From JABDBL01 sp963845445 (GTDB lineage: Bacteria; Cyanobacteriota; Vampirovibrionia; Obscuribacterales; Obscuribacteraceae), in contig CAWJSE010000002.1 in NCBI GenBank assembly GCA_963845445.1, positions 2,356,001 through 2,420,000 on the forward strand: 64,000 nucleotides of DNA, given 5' to 3'. Under the pieces are notes generated by a model. That model was not told where the DNA came from. It ran no database searches and saw only the letters and a program-made list of their open reading frames with translations. Below, one piece after another: positions 15,124 to 24,065 of the stretch. Numbering within the stretch: position 1 is the first letter of the stretch; each line of letters opens with the position of its first letter. The position numbers and the translations under genes were made by a program.

Positions 15124-15300
15124 TCACTTGCGTTTCATGGACTTTTTTCCGCCAGTAGTATTGAGAGCGACGGCCGCGCGGATGAGTGCCTTGAACGCAT
15201 TCGCGTCAATCTCTTCACCCTCGTGAATGTCGATAGCGCGCCTTACATTCTCATCAAGGTGTTTGCAGCAGACTTCAATCTGTCCGTGCCGTAGAAGATC
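15124..15300 (-). pseudogene. C-terminal gene remnant, unidentified
   Basis: An open stretch of 58 codons with no start codon and a stop directly upstream. It reads like a real protein end: ENVRRAIDIHEGEEIDANAF, then ALIRAAVALNTTGGKK and a basic tail. I do not know the family. The base composition (GCGACGGCCGCGCGGATGAG) is richer in GC than its surroundings. The 345-bp gap between the acyltransferase and the fusion gene holds only this and the SRPBCC remnant. Confidence 0.4.
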
Positions 15301-15313
15301 TTATTAAATTTCA

Positions 15314-16615
15314 TTACGGTATCAATAGATGTTCATCCAATTTATCAAAAGATCCAGTCCAGCCCTGAGTCATACCGCCTCTCGCATTGATAAAGGTTTC
15401 TAACTCTTCGCTTGTAGTAACTCCATAAGGTTCCCAAGTCAACGTAACACGAGTTTGGTCCGGTCCTTCTTCTGTCAGTTCAACGATTGTCAGCATAGTC
15501 TCTGGCCAAGTCGGCGACATTGGGTGGCGAGTAACTCTTTCATTTTTATCACAGAACTGCTGAGTATATACAATACGATCTGGTTTCTCAATTTTCAAAT
15601 ATTCCGCTCTGCCATACATTTTTACACCATTGTCACCAGTCATCACATAGAATGTACTTCCCCCTGGCTTAATATCGCCCTTTATAAACTGCATTTTAAA
15701 TCCAGCTGGGCATGCCCATTGCGCCAAATGCTTTGGATCTGTCCAAGTTTCAAACATCTGCTTAAGGGGCACGTCAAAGCTTCGGTTGATAACAAACTTC
15801 TCTTTGCCCGATATCTCTTTTTCCACAAATTCCGCAAGACGATCCCATGTTGCATTGCCGCCAGCCATTTTGATGAATTTTCGCATTCCTTCAGCGGCTT
15901 CCGGAGTTTCTAGCGCCATACTCATTTCCATCTTTGTCTTTCCCTTCACTTCAGAGAAAAGTACGGTTACTCGAAAGAGAGGCGGTTGATCATTATTGCC
16001 ACCGTGGTCATAAACCAGTTTTGCACATTTTTCAACTTCAAAATATTTGATATCATTCGGATAATCGACACCATCAGGTCCATGCATAGTATATTTCCAG
16101 CTGCCCCCCGCTCTTATATCTTTACTATGAGTGGTTAATGTAAAGCCGCGCGGTCCCCACCACTTAGCCACTTGCTCGGGATCTGTCCATGCATCCCATA
16201 CCACTTGCACTGGAGCATCGTATATACGCGTTATCTTTATTTCATTGGACTTAGTTTTTGTGGCCATTTTTTTTCCTTTCACTTTCTTTTTCTTTGTTAC
16301 AGTCTTTAAATAGGCGTCAAGGCGGTCAAAACTCTCTTCCCAATACATTCGATATTCTTCCATCCAGTCGGCCACATCTTTAAATGCTTCGCCGTTTAGT
16401 TTACAAGGACGCCACTGTGCCTCACGGCTTTTGGTAATTAGTCCGGCTTTCTCTAAAACCTTAAGGTGCTTGGTGACCGCAGGTAAACTCATATCTTTCA
16501 GAAATGGCTTGGCCAGATCCGAAACATTGGCCTCTCCTTTAGACAGTTGAGCTAAAATATTCCGCCTGGTCGGATCAGCGAGTGCCGCGAATGTTTGGCT
16601 AAGGTTGTCTTGCAC
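15314..16615 (-). CDS. ArsR-type repressor fused to two SRPBCC/AHSA1 domains, 433 aa
   Basis: Residues 1-100 are a winged-helix ArsR-like regulator (LADPTRRNILAQLSKGEANV, then SLPAVTKHLKVLEKAGLI) without the classic metal-binding cysteines. A lysine-rich linker (108-121) leads to SRPBCC domain 1 (126-268: ITRIYDAPVQVVWDAWTDP) and domain 2 (272-430: VINRSFDVPLKQMFETWTDP ... GWTGSFDKLDEHL). Usually these are separate genes in one operon; the fusion puts ligand-binding folds on the repressor. The linker DNA still holds AAAGGA followed by an ATG at residue 117, so a separate AHSA1 protein may also be made. Cytoplasmic; ligand unknown. The start ATG is preceded by no strong ribosome site. Confidence 0.85.
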   Translation of the reverse strand: MQDNLSQTFAALADPTRRNILAQLSKGEANVSDLAKPFLKDMSLPAVTKHLKVLEKAGLITKSREAQWRPCKLNGEAFKDVADWMEEYRMYWEESFDRLDAYLKTVTKKKKVKGKKMATKTKSNEIKITRIYDAPVQVVWDAWTDPEQVAKWWGPRGFTLTTHSKDIRAGGSWKYTMHGPDGVDYPNDIKYFEVEKCAKLVYDHGGNNDQPPLFRVTVLFSEVKGKTKMEMSMALETPEAAEGMRKFIKMAGGNATWDRLAEFVEKEISGKEKFVINRSFDVPLKQMFETWTDPKHLAQWACPAGFKMQFIKGDIKPGGSTFYVMTGDNGVKMYGRAEYLKIEKPDRIVYTQQFCDKNERVTRHPMSPTWPETMLTIVELTEEGPDQTRVTLTWEPYGVTTSEELETFINARGGMTQGWTGSFDKLDEHLLIP

Positions 16616-16824
16616 TATATTATACCAATTGGTTAATTAACTACGAGGTTAAATATGAGACATAGTAGAATTTCTGTCAAGTGTCCCAATCTCTTACAAT
16701 AGTGTAAAGTAAGTAGAAGCTCTTGCCAACATTAGCTCGCAGTATCTATATTTCATAAATTCACGCAAATAGCGAGGTCCGAAAACGGCGAGTCTTTTGA
16801 GAAGCTTTGCGATACCATTGAAAC

Positions 16825-18278
16825 ATGAAGATCGAACCAAACATTTGTTACCAAGCATTAATCACTCGAGACCGACGCTTTGATGGGCTATTTTTTGTAG
16901 CTGTTCGTTCAACGCATATTTATTGCCGTCCTGTCTGCACAGTCAAACCACCGCTACGTAAAAACTGCACCTTCTATGAAAATGCTGCTTCATGTGAACG
17001 CGATGGCTATAGACCATGTTTGAGATGCAGACCAGAGCTAGCTCCTGGTAATGCTCTTGTGGACGCCAAAAGTCGTTTAGTTACGCTTGCGGTCAATAGA
17101 ATAGAAGACGGCGCACTCTCTATTGATTCAATAGAACAGTTAGCAACAGAGCTTGGTGTTAGCAGCCGCCATTTGCGCCGTGTCTTTGAATCAGAATTGG
17201 GCGTCACACCAGTGCAATTTGTACAAACTCAACGTTTATTATTAGCCAAAAGATTACTAACTGACACCACAATGCCAATTACTCAAATTGCAATGATAAG
17301 CGGCTTTTTAAGTGTACGTCGCTTCAACGCTTTATTCGTTGCACGGTATCGATTAAATCCAAGCCAATTACGAAAATCGACATCATCAAAATCAGTTTTA
17401 ACAGATACTTTTATTTGTCAGCTCTTTTTAGACCACCCTATGATTGGAAATCAATGCTCGATTTTCTTCGTGCTCGTGCATGTCCAGGAGTCGAATTCGT
17501 GGACCAAGACAGATACATGCGAACAGTTCTCATTGACAAAGTGGCCGGTTGGCTATCCGTTTCAATCAATGAAAAGCACTCCGCTCTGATAGTTACTTTG
17601 TCTTCATCCTTAGCTCCAAAATTTTTGCAAATTCTGACACGGCTAAAACGGTTATTCGATTTGCAAGCCAATCCGGTATTAATTGAAAGCCAATTAGGCA
17701 ATTTAGCTAGTAAATATCCGGGCTTGCGCGTTCCAGGAGCTTTCGATCCATTTGAAGTTTCAGTTCGAGCAATTCTTGGACAGCAGGTGAGCGTTAAAGC
17801 TGCATCGAATTTAGCCGGGCGATTAGCAAAAAAATTCGGATGGGAAATTGCAACACCATTTCCGACATTAAATTTAATCACACCACAAGCAAGCGCGCTC
17901 GCGAGCTGCCGTCCAGACGAACTATCAGCACTGGGAATAATGCCTGCGCGTGCCAGAACTATAATTACATTAGCCAAAAGCTGCGTTGAGCTGAAATTGA
18001 ATCTGCAACCCGGACTTGATTATGAAAGCATTATCTCAACGCTGATCACACTTCCAGGCATTGGTGAGTGGACAGCAGAGTACATTGCGATGAGATGCCT
18101 CGGTTGGCCAGACGCTTTTCCACATAGCGACCTTGGAATAAAAAAAGCACTTGGCCTCACAAGCAAAAAAGTGCTGCTGCAAGAAACAGAAAAATATCGT
18201 CCATGGCGAGCCTACGCAGCAATGCATATGTGGAAATCTTTAGATGCTAAAGAGTCAACAGTGAGCAAACATCGATGA
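16825..18278 (+). pseudogene. Ada-AlkA fusion (alkylation repair), frameshifted
   Basis: Frame 1 (16825-17450) holds the Ada phosphotriester-repair domain with the four zinc cysteines C34, C38, C65 and C68 (YCRPVC ... RPCLRC), then an AraC-type HTH (about 88-190). Frame 2 (from about 17418) holds the AlkA 3-methyladenine glycosylase: RPPYDWKSMLDFLRARA, VRAILGQQVSVKAA, the helix-hairpin-helix LPGIGEWTAEYIAM and the catalytic Asp in PHSDLG. The break is in a T5 run at 17425-17429; one more T gives QLFFRPPYDW, the normal junction. So one base was lost, by mutation or in sequencing. Programmed -1 slippage at CTTTTTA is a less likely alternative. Confidence 0.85.
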
Positions 18279-18323
18279 ACAATACACAAGGATCAAGCGC
18301 AAAGTCAAAAGATCGGAGGCGAA

Positions 18324-18803
18324 ATGAATTACGTACACAAGACAATTAAGACACCGGTCGGATATCTGAGATTGGTAGCAAGCGAAAAAGGTTTAGCCGC
18401 GATTCTCTGGGAAAACGACAATCCTCAACGTGTGCGATCACAGTCCGAACGAGAAGATAGGGGCAACACCATCCTCCTCAAAACCGAACAACAGTTAAAT
18501 GAATATTTCGCTGGCACAAGAGAATCATTCTCAGTGCCACTAGACTTTGAGGGCACTGCCTTCCAAAAAACTGTTTGGAAGGCACTTTTGACTATCCCCT
18601 ATGGGGAGACCAGAACTTATGGACAAATAGCTAAGCAAATTGGCAATGAGCGAGCAATGCGCGCTGTGGGAGCCGCTAGTGGAAAAAATCCTATTTCCAT
18701 CATTGCCCCATGCCATCGGGTTATAGGGGCATCTGGGGAGCTTACAGGATTTGCCGGAGGACTCGAAATCAAAGCTCTTCTTTTGAATCTGGAAAGGTCA
18801 TAA
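18324..18803 (+). CDS. ogt: Methylated-DNA-protein-cysteine methyltransferase, 159 aa
   Basis: Removes the alkyl group from O6-alkylguanine by suicidal transfer to its own cysteine. The active-site motif IIAPCHRVIG is present (Cys at about 129), with the DNA-binding helix (YGETRTYGQIAKQIGNERAM) before it and the asparagine hinge KNPI. GGAGG lies 5 bases before the ATG. The gene starts 45 bp after the AlkA part, so the two form an adaptive-response-like operon. It looks intact, so O6 repair should work even if the ada-alkA gene is dead. Confidence 0.93.
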   Translation: MNYVHKTIKTPVGYLRLVASEKGLAAILWENDNPQRVRSQSEREDRGNTILLKTEQQLNEYFAGTRESFSVPLDFEGTAFQKTVWKALLTIPYGETRTYGQIAKQIGNERAMRAVGAASGKNPISIIAPCHRVIGASGELTGFAGGLEIKALLLNLERS

Positions 18804-18952
18804 ATTCAATCTATGCATTCCTCGCACACTCACTTGGATAATTTGAATGGTCTTATTTCATTGAACGTAATCAGTTTTCAATGAATTATGGGGATGTCAT
18901 CAATATGTCACAATACTTTTTTACAATAAGGTGCGAATTTTCAGATAGAAAA

Positions 18953-19294
18953 TCAATGCCTCTTCTCTAAGATTGCAATACGATCTTCGTGATTACTGAG
19001 CATCTTTTCTATATTCGAAAAATACGGCGAGAAAGAAGTGACTATATCGCTCGTAAGTTTATCGAACTTTCGATCAACATCGCCCGCAAGTTTATCAACG
19101 TCGCGGGTAAGTTTATCAAATCTTCGATCAACATCGCCCGCAAGTTTATCAAATCTTTGATCAACTTCTCGAAAGTTAGAATCCGTCTCTTTACTTTGCG
19201 TACCAAGCTTGAGCAATATGTTATCAATGCGAAGTGACATTTCAGCAAACGAACTGCGCATCTCAGTCCGTAATGATTTAAGTGTTAGGCTCAT
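18953..19294 (-). CDS. Coiled-coil protein, paralogue 3 (113 aa), divergent repeat
   Basis: Start (LTLKSLRTEMRSSFAEMSLR) and end (NIEKMLSNHEDRIAILEKRH) match the family. The middle differs: units of the type FDKLAGDVDRR and FDKLTRDVDK, 11 residues long, give a hendecad-like coiled coil instead of heptads. So the repeat tract has been rebuilt while the ends stayed constant. AGAGGTT precedes the ATG. A divergent, worn 5S fragment lies 117 bp upstream. Function unknown. Confidence 0.78.
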   Translation of the reverse strand: MSLTLKSLRTEMRSSFAEMSLRIDNILLKLGTQSKETDSNFREVDQRFDKLAGDVDRRFDKLTRDVDKLAGDVDRKFDKLTSDIVTSFSPYFSNIEKMLSNHEDRIAILEKRH

Positions 19295-19357
19295 ATAAAT
19301 AACCTCTCTACCTACTCATTAATATATACGCAAAAGTAGAAATAAAGTTCAAACAGC

Positions 19358-19388
19358 AGTATAGCAAATTGCCGGGGTAATTATGCTA
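19358..19388 (-). promoter_or_regulatory. Conserved promoter-like element of coiled-coil paralogue 3
   Basis: TAGCAT, a 19-base spacer and TATACT, with GGCAATTTG before the -10 as in the other paralogues. Confidence 0.45.
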
Positions 19389-19410
19389 CAGCAAATCTGT
19401 ACCAAGAAGA

Positions 19411-19466
19411 TCACGGCGCAGCCATAATACTTAGTGGAAGCCGGCTGGAAATATAAGTGGTGCAAG
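19411..19466 (+). repeat. 5S rRNA 3'-half fragment, degenerate
   Basis: Aligns along the 5S reference: GCGCAGCCATAATACTTAGT for GCAGCGACAATACTTGGT, then GGCTGGAAATATAAGTGGTG for the 3' part. No terminator arms remain intact. The 397-bp gap 19295-19691 otherwise holds a weak frame at 19520 that I reject. Confidence 0.65.
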
Positions 19467-19691
19467 CATCTCTCGACTCTACAGTTAAATAAAATGCGGA
19501 CTTTTATTTTAGGATCACAATGTTCAATAAGCGCCAGACAAAGAACCTCGCCTCATGGCACAATAACTTCAGGATGCTCCCACTGGTGTGCCTGGCTCTC
19601 TATACAGCTGCGATACCTATAGCAATTAATTTGACACAGAAATGTCTTGAAGTTAAACTCCAACTAAGGTTTAGAAAAGTGAGAGATTCTC

Positions 19692-20303
19692 ATGTTGCGA
19701 ATTTTGTCTGCAGCCCTATTGAGCTATTTGCTCGCGCTCAGTCTAACAGCAGCTTGCTTCTGTCAAGGACTTGTTGGGCGCCCAATACCAGTCGATCGAT
19801 TCTACCTACGCATAGGGTTTGTTGGAGCTCCAGTAAGTCCACGCTATGGACAATCCATAGATTACTGGCATGATCCGGTCTATTCTAATTTTGTGACCCT
19901 AGGAATACGTTCTTTTTTCGTTTGGAGAGACTTAGGATTGTATCGCCGTAGTCAACCTTTTTGCGTTGTACAACCATTGTGTATAGTCTCTTTAATACTA
20001 CTTTTGATGGCTTTCTTTACGCGACGCGATTACAGAAAGTCAATGAGCTTTACTGTATTAGGTTTGATCTTATCCTTAAGCACAATTACTTATCCGGTTT
20101 TCATCGTAAGTTTATGGGAAGCAGAGAGAAGTGGCTGCTGGCTGCCGGACGCAGAGGCACAATTTGTTTTCAGCTATTTATGCTGTACCTTTATTCTTTC
20201 TGCCTTATCAGCTAAGTATCGGCTATTCAACGAATGTTCAGTATTACTAACAGCGCTTACATCTGCTTTAGGAATTGTTGTAATGAACTTCATACCCGTC
20301 TGA
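19692..20303 (+). CDS. Integral membrane protein, 203 aa, unknown
   Basis: Starts with a signal-anchor-like stretch (LRILSAALLSYLLALSLTAA). Further hydrophobic segments lie near residues 93-110 (VVQPLCIVSLILLLMAFF), 118-142 (FTVLGLILSLSTITYPVFIV), 156-172 and 180-200, giving about five helices. Several cysteines (CFC; CC) are in or near membrane segments. No known family. GAGAGA precedes the ATG by 7 bases. It stands alone between a coiled-coil paralogue and the convergent CPxCG gene. Confidence 0.65.
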   Translation: MLRILSAALLSYLLALSLTAACFCQGLVGRPIPVDRFYLRIGFVGAPVSPRYGQSIDYWHDPVYSNFVTLGIRSFFVWRDLGLYRRSQPFCVVQPLCIVSLILLLMAFFTRRDYRKSMSFTVLGLILSLSTITYPVFIVSLWEAERSGCWLPDAEAQFVFSYLCCTFILSALSAKYRLFNECSVLLTALTSALGIVVMNFIPV

Positions 20304-20387
20304 AAAACCAAAGAAGCTGTTTAAAGTCACAAATTATTTGCTCTATTCAGTCCGCACAGACTTTGCTTCGTCTCTAAGGCAAATATA

Positions 20388-20570
20388 CTACCGAGATGAT
20401 ACCGCTGAGAACGAGACTATAGTACCATCCACCGCACAATACGATATGGCAATAGGATTGCAGCAATTCTCGCAGTCTTCAATATAGGATTGATCGCCAC
20501 CACTAAGATCTAATATCATAGAAATCTGTTGCCAGCAGTAAGGGCACATGAAAAAATGTTCTTCTACCAT
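20388..20570 (-). CDS. CPxCG-type cysteine-rich small protein, 60 aa
   Basis: FMCPYCWQQISMILDLSGG followed by YIEDCENCCNPIAISY matches the Cys_rich_CPXG family (usual form CPYCGE.IE..VD.S.G.Q.YIEDC.VCCRPI). Four cysteines in two CxxC pairs suggest a zinc site; the first pair here is CPYC with Trp in place of the usual Gly. Cytoplasmic; the family's role is not known. It follows the Nfu/HEAT protein by 4 bp on the same strand, so they are probably co-transcribed. Confidence 0.8.
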   Translation of the reverse strand: MVEEHFFMCPYCWQQISMILDLSGGDQSYIEDCENCCNPIAISYCAVDGTIVSFSAVSSR

Positions 20571-20574
20571 TGGC

Positions 20575-21702
20575 TCAATCTTTTTTCAAAATTCTTTTCC
20601 AGGCCGGTTCAGAAGTCGACAATCCACCGCTGATCCGTTGCATGGCAGCTTTAATTTCTAAACATACTTCAAATTCTGAATCACTAGCAACAGCAACCAG
20701 ATAAGGCAGTGCTTCCTGCGTCCCAATATCGGCAAGAAAACGAGCTGCTCGCCAGCGAACCAGTTTGTTTGTATCACCTAAAGCACAACAAACTGCTGAT
20801 TGAGCTGAAATATCTCCTAAATCCGAAAGGGCATCACCTGCAGTGCGTCGCACTCCTGCCGCTGGATCATTAAGCAGGGTTTGACAAAGCGACAATACAG
20901 CTTCAGCGCTGCCTGTAGCACCGAGCGCTGCTGCGGCTAAACGCCGCACCTGCTGGTGACTATCCTGCAAGGCAATTGTGAGCAGTTCAACAGCTTCATT
21001 GTCTGTGCCAATTGTCTGCACAGCTTTTAAACGATCGTGCCAATCCGGTGCGTTCAATAGATTGCGCAAATTGTCTGAAGATTGTGAGGTTTTTTCGACG
21101 GGTTTACCCAGTGCCGTCGCCACAAGTTGTTCCAAAGATTGATTATCTATGGTACCGGCAATTTCGTCAGCCACTTCGTTTACTAATTGATCAATATCGC
21201 CGTAACGTATTCCATAACTAGCCCAATAACGTTCAACAAGATAATCTGCTCCGCTTTCTTGCTGGATCAGTTGAACCGCCTTATTAAAGCGCTCGTCTAT
21301 AGAAACACGTTTGTCCATTTGATTGGCAATTCCTTTTACCTGGATAGGAATGCCGCGAAATGTTTGTACAAAAATGCTCACTTGTCCTTCTTTTTCAGCA
21401 TTTTGTCGTTGTTGTTCTAATAATGTAAAGCCCATTTTTGGTTCGGAGTCATCACCACCAAGCAATGCGGTAGTAGTTTCAAGTATAGGTAGCCAATCCG
21501 AGCGAGGATCTCTGTTGATGGTAATAAAATCATTACAAACAAAAATGCTTTGCACACCACCAATATTCAATAGGCAAATTAACTCCTCCGGACATCCTTT
21601 GTAATTAGTAATGGTATAGGTTTCTGCCTTGCCCATTGTCTGGTCAAAGTTCAACTTCATACTATTTGGATTTGGTGTAGTTTCAATAGAGGTTATGTGC
21701 AT
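20575..21702 (-). CDS. Nfu-N domain plus HEAT-repeat protein (CvfC-like), 375 aa
   Basis: Residues 1-88 are an Nfu/NifU N-terminal domain (IETTPNPNSMKLNFDQ ... FVCNDFITINRDPRSDWLPI), known from iron-sulfur scaffold proteins. The Cys-bearing Nfu C-terminal domain is missing. Residues 205-350 are HEAT/PBS-lyase-like repeats (LLTIALQDSHQQVRRLAAAA LG-type units, about five). This order is that of the "conserved virulence factor C" family (Bacillus YpgR). Its molecular task is unclear; a scaffold role is likely. Cytoplasmic. It is in a two-gene operon with the CPxCG protein. Confidence 0.8.
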   Translation of the reverse strand: MHITSIETTPNPNSMKLNFDQTMGKAETYTITNYKGCPEELICLLNIGGVQSIFVCNDFITINRDPRSDWLPILETTTALLGGDDSEPKMGFTLLEQQRQNAEKEGQVSIFVQTFRGIPIQVKGIANQMDKRVSIDERFNKAVQLIQQESGADYLVERYWASYGIRYGDIDQLVNEVADEIAGTIDNQSLEQLVATALGKPVEKTSQSSDNLRNLLNAPDWHDRLKAVQTIGTDNEAVELLTIALQDSHQQVRRLAAAALGATGSAEAVLSLCQTLLNDPAAGVRRTAGDALSDLGDISAQSAVCCALGDTNKLVRWRAARFLADIGTQEALPYLVAVASDSEFEVCLEIKAAMQRISGGLSTSEPAWKRILKKD

Positions 21703-21985
21703 AAATAGATTTTACTATGGCTAAAGGCTAGATTACCAAAACGCCATTCTGTGCCTATTATGCCGGCCTAAAGATCCTTTAGTTTTCTAAAATAGCAGCT
21801 AAAATAAATCTAGCAAATATATAGGGTTAATAAATGATATTTTTTCGCACTTTCTGAGACGCGATAATGTCAAGCGAAACATAGTCATGATCACAATCAC
21901 CCGCCTATCCTTTAAGAGCGTGCTTTTAATACAAGAGTGATACCTGTAAAATGCCTTATTGAAACTCTTGTTTAAGGATCTGGTG

Positions 21986-23762
21986 ATGTTCAATCCTCAT
22001 AAATTAGTCATACAATCGGCTCTGGCTTTTTTTATCGTTTTTATAAACACAGTAAATGAGCCACCAACAATAACAGTTTGGGCCAGCTCACAAGCAAATA
22101 CTCAAAAAGATTCATGCAATTTAACTAACGGCGAAGAACAGAAATTGAATATTGCTAACGAGCAATTCTGGAATCACGACTTCGCCAAAGGCCAAACGAT
22201 CGATTGAAGAGTTTATAACAGCTTCGTTACCACGGCCACAACAAGCTAGAATTTACGTCAATAATGCCATTTGTGACGCACAACTCGAAAATTGGGATCA
22301 AGCAATTACGGAAGCAAAGAATGGTATCACTTTGTCCGATAAAGGTAGTCTAACGGAAGCAGATGGATTGGCAGTATTGGCCAAGTGTTTGGTAGTTAAT
22401 CGCAAGATTCAACAAGCTCAGCAATATTATGAACGGGCTCTTTCGATTGCACCCAAAATAGTGGGAGAATGGAACACTGATCTCGCACCAATTTATGAAG
22501 GTTTGGCTGCATGCTTTGTATATGAGAAAAAGCCGTCAAACGCAGAACCGCTGTACCATAAAGTAGCACAACTCGACTTACTCAAATATGGATCAGACGA
22601 TGCACACCTCGGATGGAGTCTCCTCAGTCTGTCAGTAATCGAGAGAAGTTTGGGCCGAAATGAAATTGCTACACAACTCTACAGAAAAGTGTTCTGGAAT
22701 TTTCGCCATCAAAATGAGCAACGAATTTTGGAAGAAATGCAACCCACTGAGAATGAACGCAGCATCTTAGTGCAAGAGCTACGTAGAGATCTTTACGGAT
22801 TTACGAATGGTTATGGTGACAAAGATCAGGGTTTAGATTATATAAAGACAGGTCTTCCCGATGAAGTACTTGCTTCTCCCAGGCGGCGTCCGCATAATTT
22901 CGATAATTGGTTTTGCGAGCGCATTGGCAGACAGACAGCGCCCGGCTTAGCATTTTTTGATCCAAAGCAAAAGCTAAAGGCGCTGGTAGTAACGGTACAC
23001 GGGTTGGGTCTACATCACGGCGCCTACACACCATTCGCTCAACAAGTTCAAAAATATGGGCTGGGCATAATATCATTTGATGTGCGCGGATTTGGGACAT
23101 ACCGCAATGACGAAGTTTATCAGCGGATAGACTTTGGTGCCATTATTACCGATTTGCAAAATATCTTGAAAGTTTTGCGGCGAGATTATCCGGGTTTGCC
23201 TATTTTTATTCTTGGCGAATCAATGGGCGGAGCTATTGCTCTGCGAATAACTGCATTATCTCCTGAGTTAGTAGATGGCTGTATCAGTTCTGTTCCTTCC
23301 GGAACTCGATTCCACGCTAAGACCACAGCTTTGAAGGTCGCTATGAACTTGCTAAAAAATAGACGCGAACAACTTGATTTCGGGCACAGTGTGATAGGAC
23401 AGGCAACAAAGAAGTCAGATCTAAGAATGAACTGGCAGGATGATCCGCAGGCAAGAATGAAATTCTCCGCAATTGACCTGGTGACCTTTCAAAGATTTAT
23501 GAATGACAACATAAAATATGCCGAACGTATTACAAATACACCTGTAATCATTTTTCAAGGCTACTGCGATCAGCTCGTTAAGCCCCTCGGAACTCTGGCT
23601 CTCTATCAGGCAATCACTAATCATGATAAAGATTTGTTATTCATTGGTCACGCCGAGCATTTAATTTTTGAGGAAGGTCAATTCGATCAAGACGTGGTCG
23701 ATGGACTTATGGCTTGGATCGACAAGCATATCTCTAAGCCCAATCAAAACAAAACCCCCTAG
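21986..23762 (+). pseudogene. Secreted TPR-alpha/beta hydrolase, frameshifted by a 4-bp duplication
   Basis: Start ATG at 21986 with AAGGA 7 bases upstream; signal peptide LVIQSALAFFIVFINTV. TPR-like helices follow (ARIYVNNAICDAQLENWDQA; AQQYYERALSIAP; AEPLYHKVAQLD). The C-terminal half is a monoacylglycerol-lipase-type hydrolase: VTVHGLGLHHGAY, nucleophile Ser in GESMGG, Asp in GYCDQLV and His in GHAEHL. A tandem CGATCGAT (22197-22204) breaks the frame; removing one CGAT joins GQT to IEEFIT. The ORF end (NKTP stop) lies inside the left arm of the reversed 5S terminator. Without the repair the body would lack its signal peptide. Confidence 0.8.
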
Positions 23763-23783
23763 CCTATTCAGCTGAGGGGTTTA
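23751..23783 (-). terminator. Terminator of the minus-strand 5S, shared with the hydrolase gene end
   Basis: Arms AAACCCCTCAGC and GCTAGGGGGTTTT (minus-strand reading) form a hairpin with T-rich flanks both ways. It should stop transcription from both sides. Confidence 0.8.
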
Positions 23784-23787
23784 TAAA

Positions 23788-23896
23788 TCCCGGCACCGGG
23801 CACGGCCCCCCACCAGGTATTGTCGCGGCTAACCGTCTTTATCTTCGTGTTCGGGATGGGAACGGATGCATCAGATGTGGTGCAATTCACCCGGGA
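23788..23896 (-). rRNA. 5S rRNA, near full length (109 nt), second copy
   Basis: Read on the minus strand: 5' stem TCCCGGG, then CCGTTCCCATCCCGAACACG, the GCGACAATACCTGGTGGGG arm, and a 3' stem CCGGGA that pairs with the 5' end. The stem has changed on both sides relative to the copy at 3967 (CTTGG/CCAGG against CCCGG/CCGGG), so pairing is conserved: a sign of selection or of a separate functional gene. It is about 7 nt shorter than the first copy. No 23S lies upstream. Confidence 0.75.
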
Positions 23897-24065
23897 ACCG
23901 AAATTATTATTTTATTGACGGACCTTTGTGACTTTGAGGACAACTACATCACCTCATTTTATGGTTGTCAAATTATCGGTAAAGTCTAATGGATCGGATA
24001 TAATTGAATGCGCCTGGTTTCCCCAATTGCTTTCTTAAACTTATTTTTGCATAGTAGTATTATGT

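Noticed and set aside
17418..17432. Programmed -1 frameshift as the explanation for the ada-alkA split
   Set aside because: The heptamer CTTTTTA is not a perfect slip site and no downstream stem or upstream ribosome-like site is evident; a lost T explains it more simply.
19520..19873. 117-codon plus-strand frame with a hydrophobic start (MLPLVCLALYTAAIPIAIN)
   Set aside because: Weak ribosome site, and its second half is an out-of-frame reading of the membrane protein at 19692. At most the first 55 codons could be a remnant of something.
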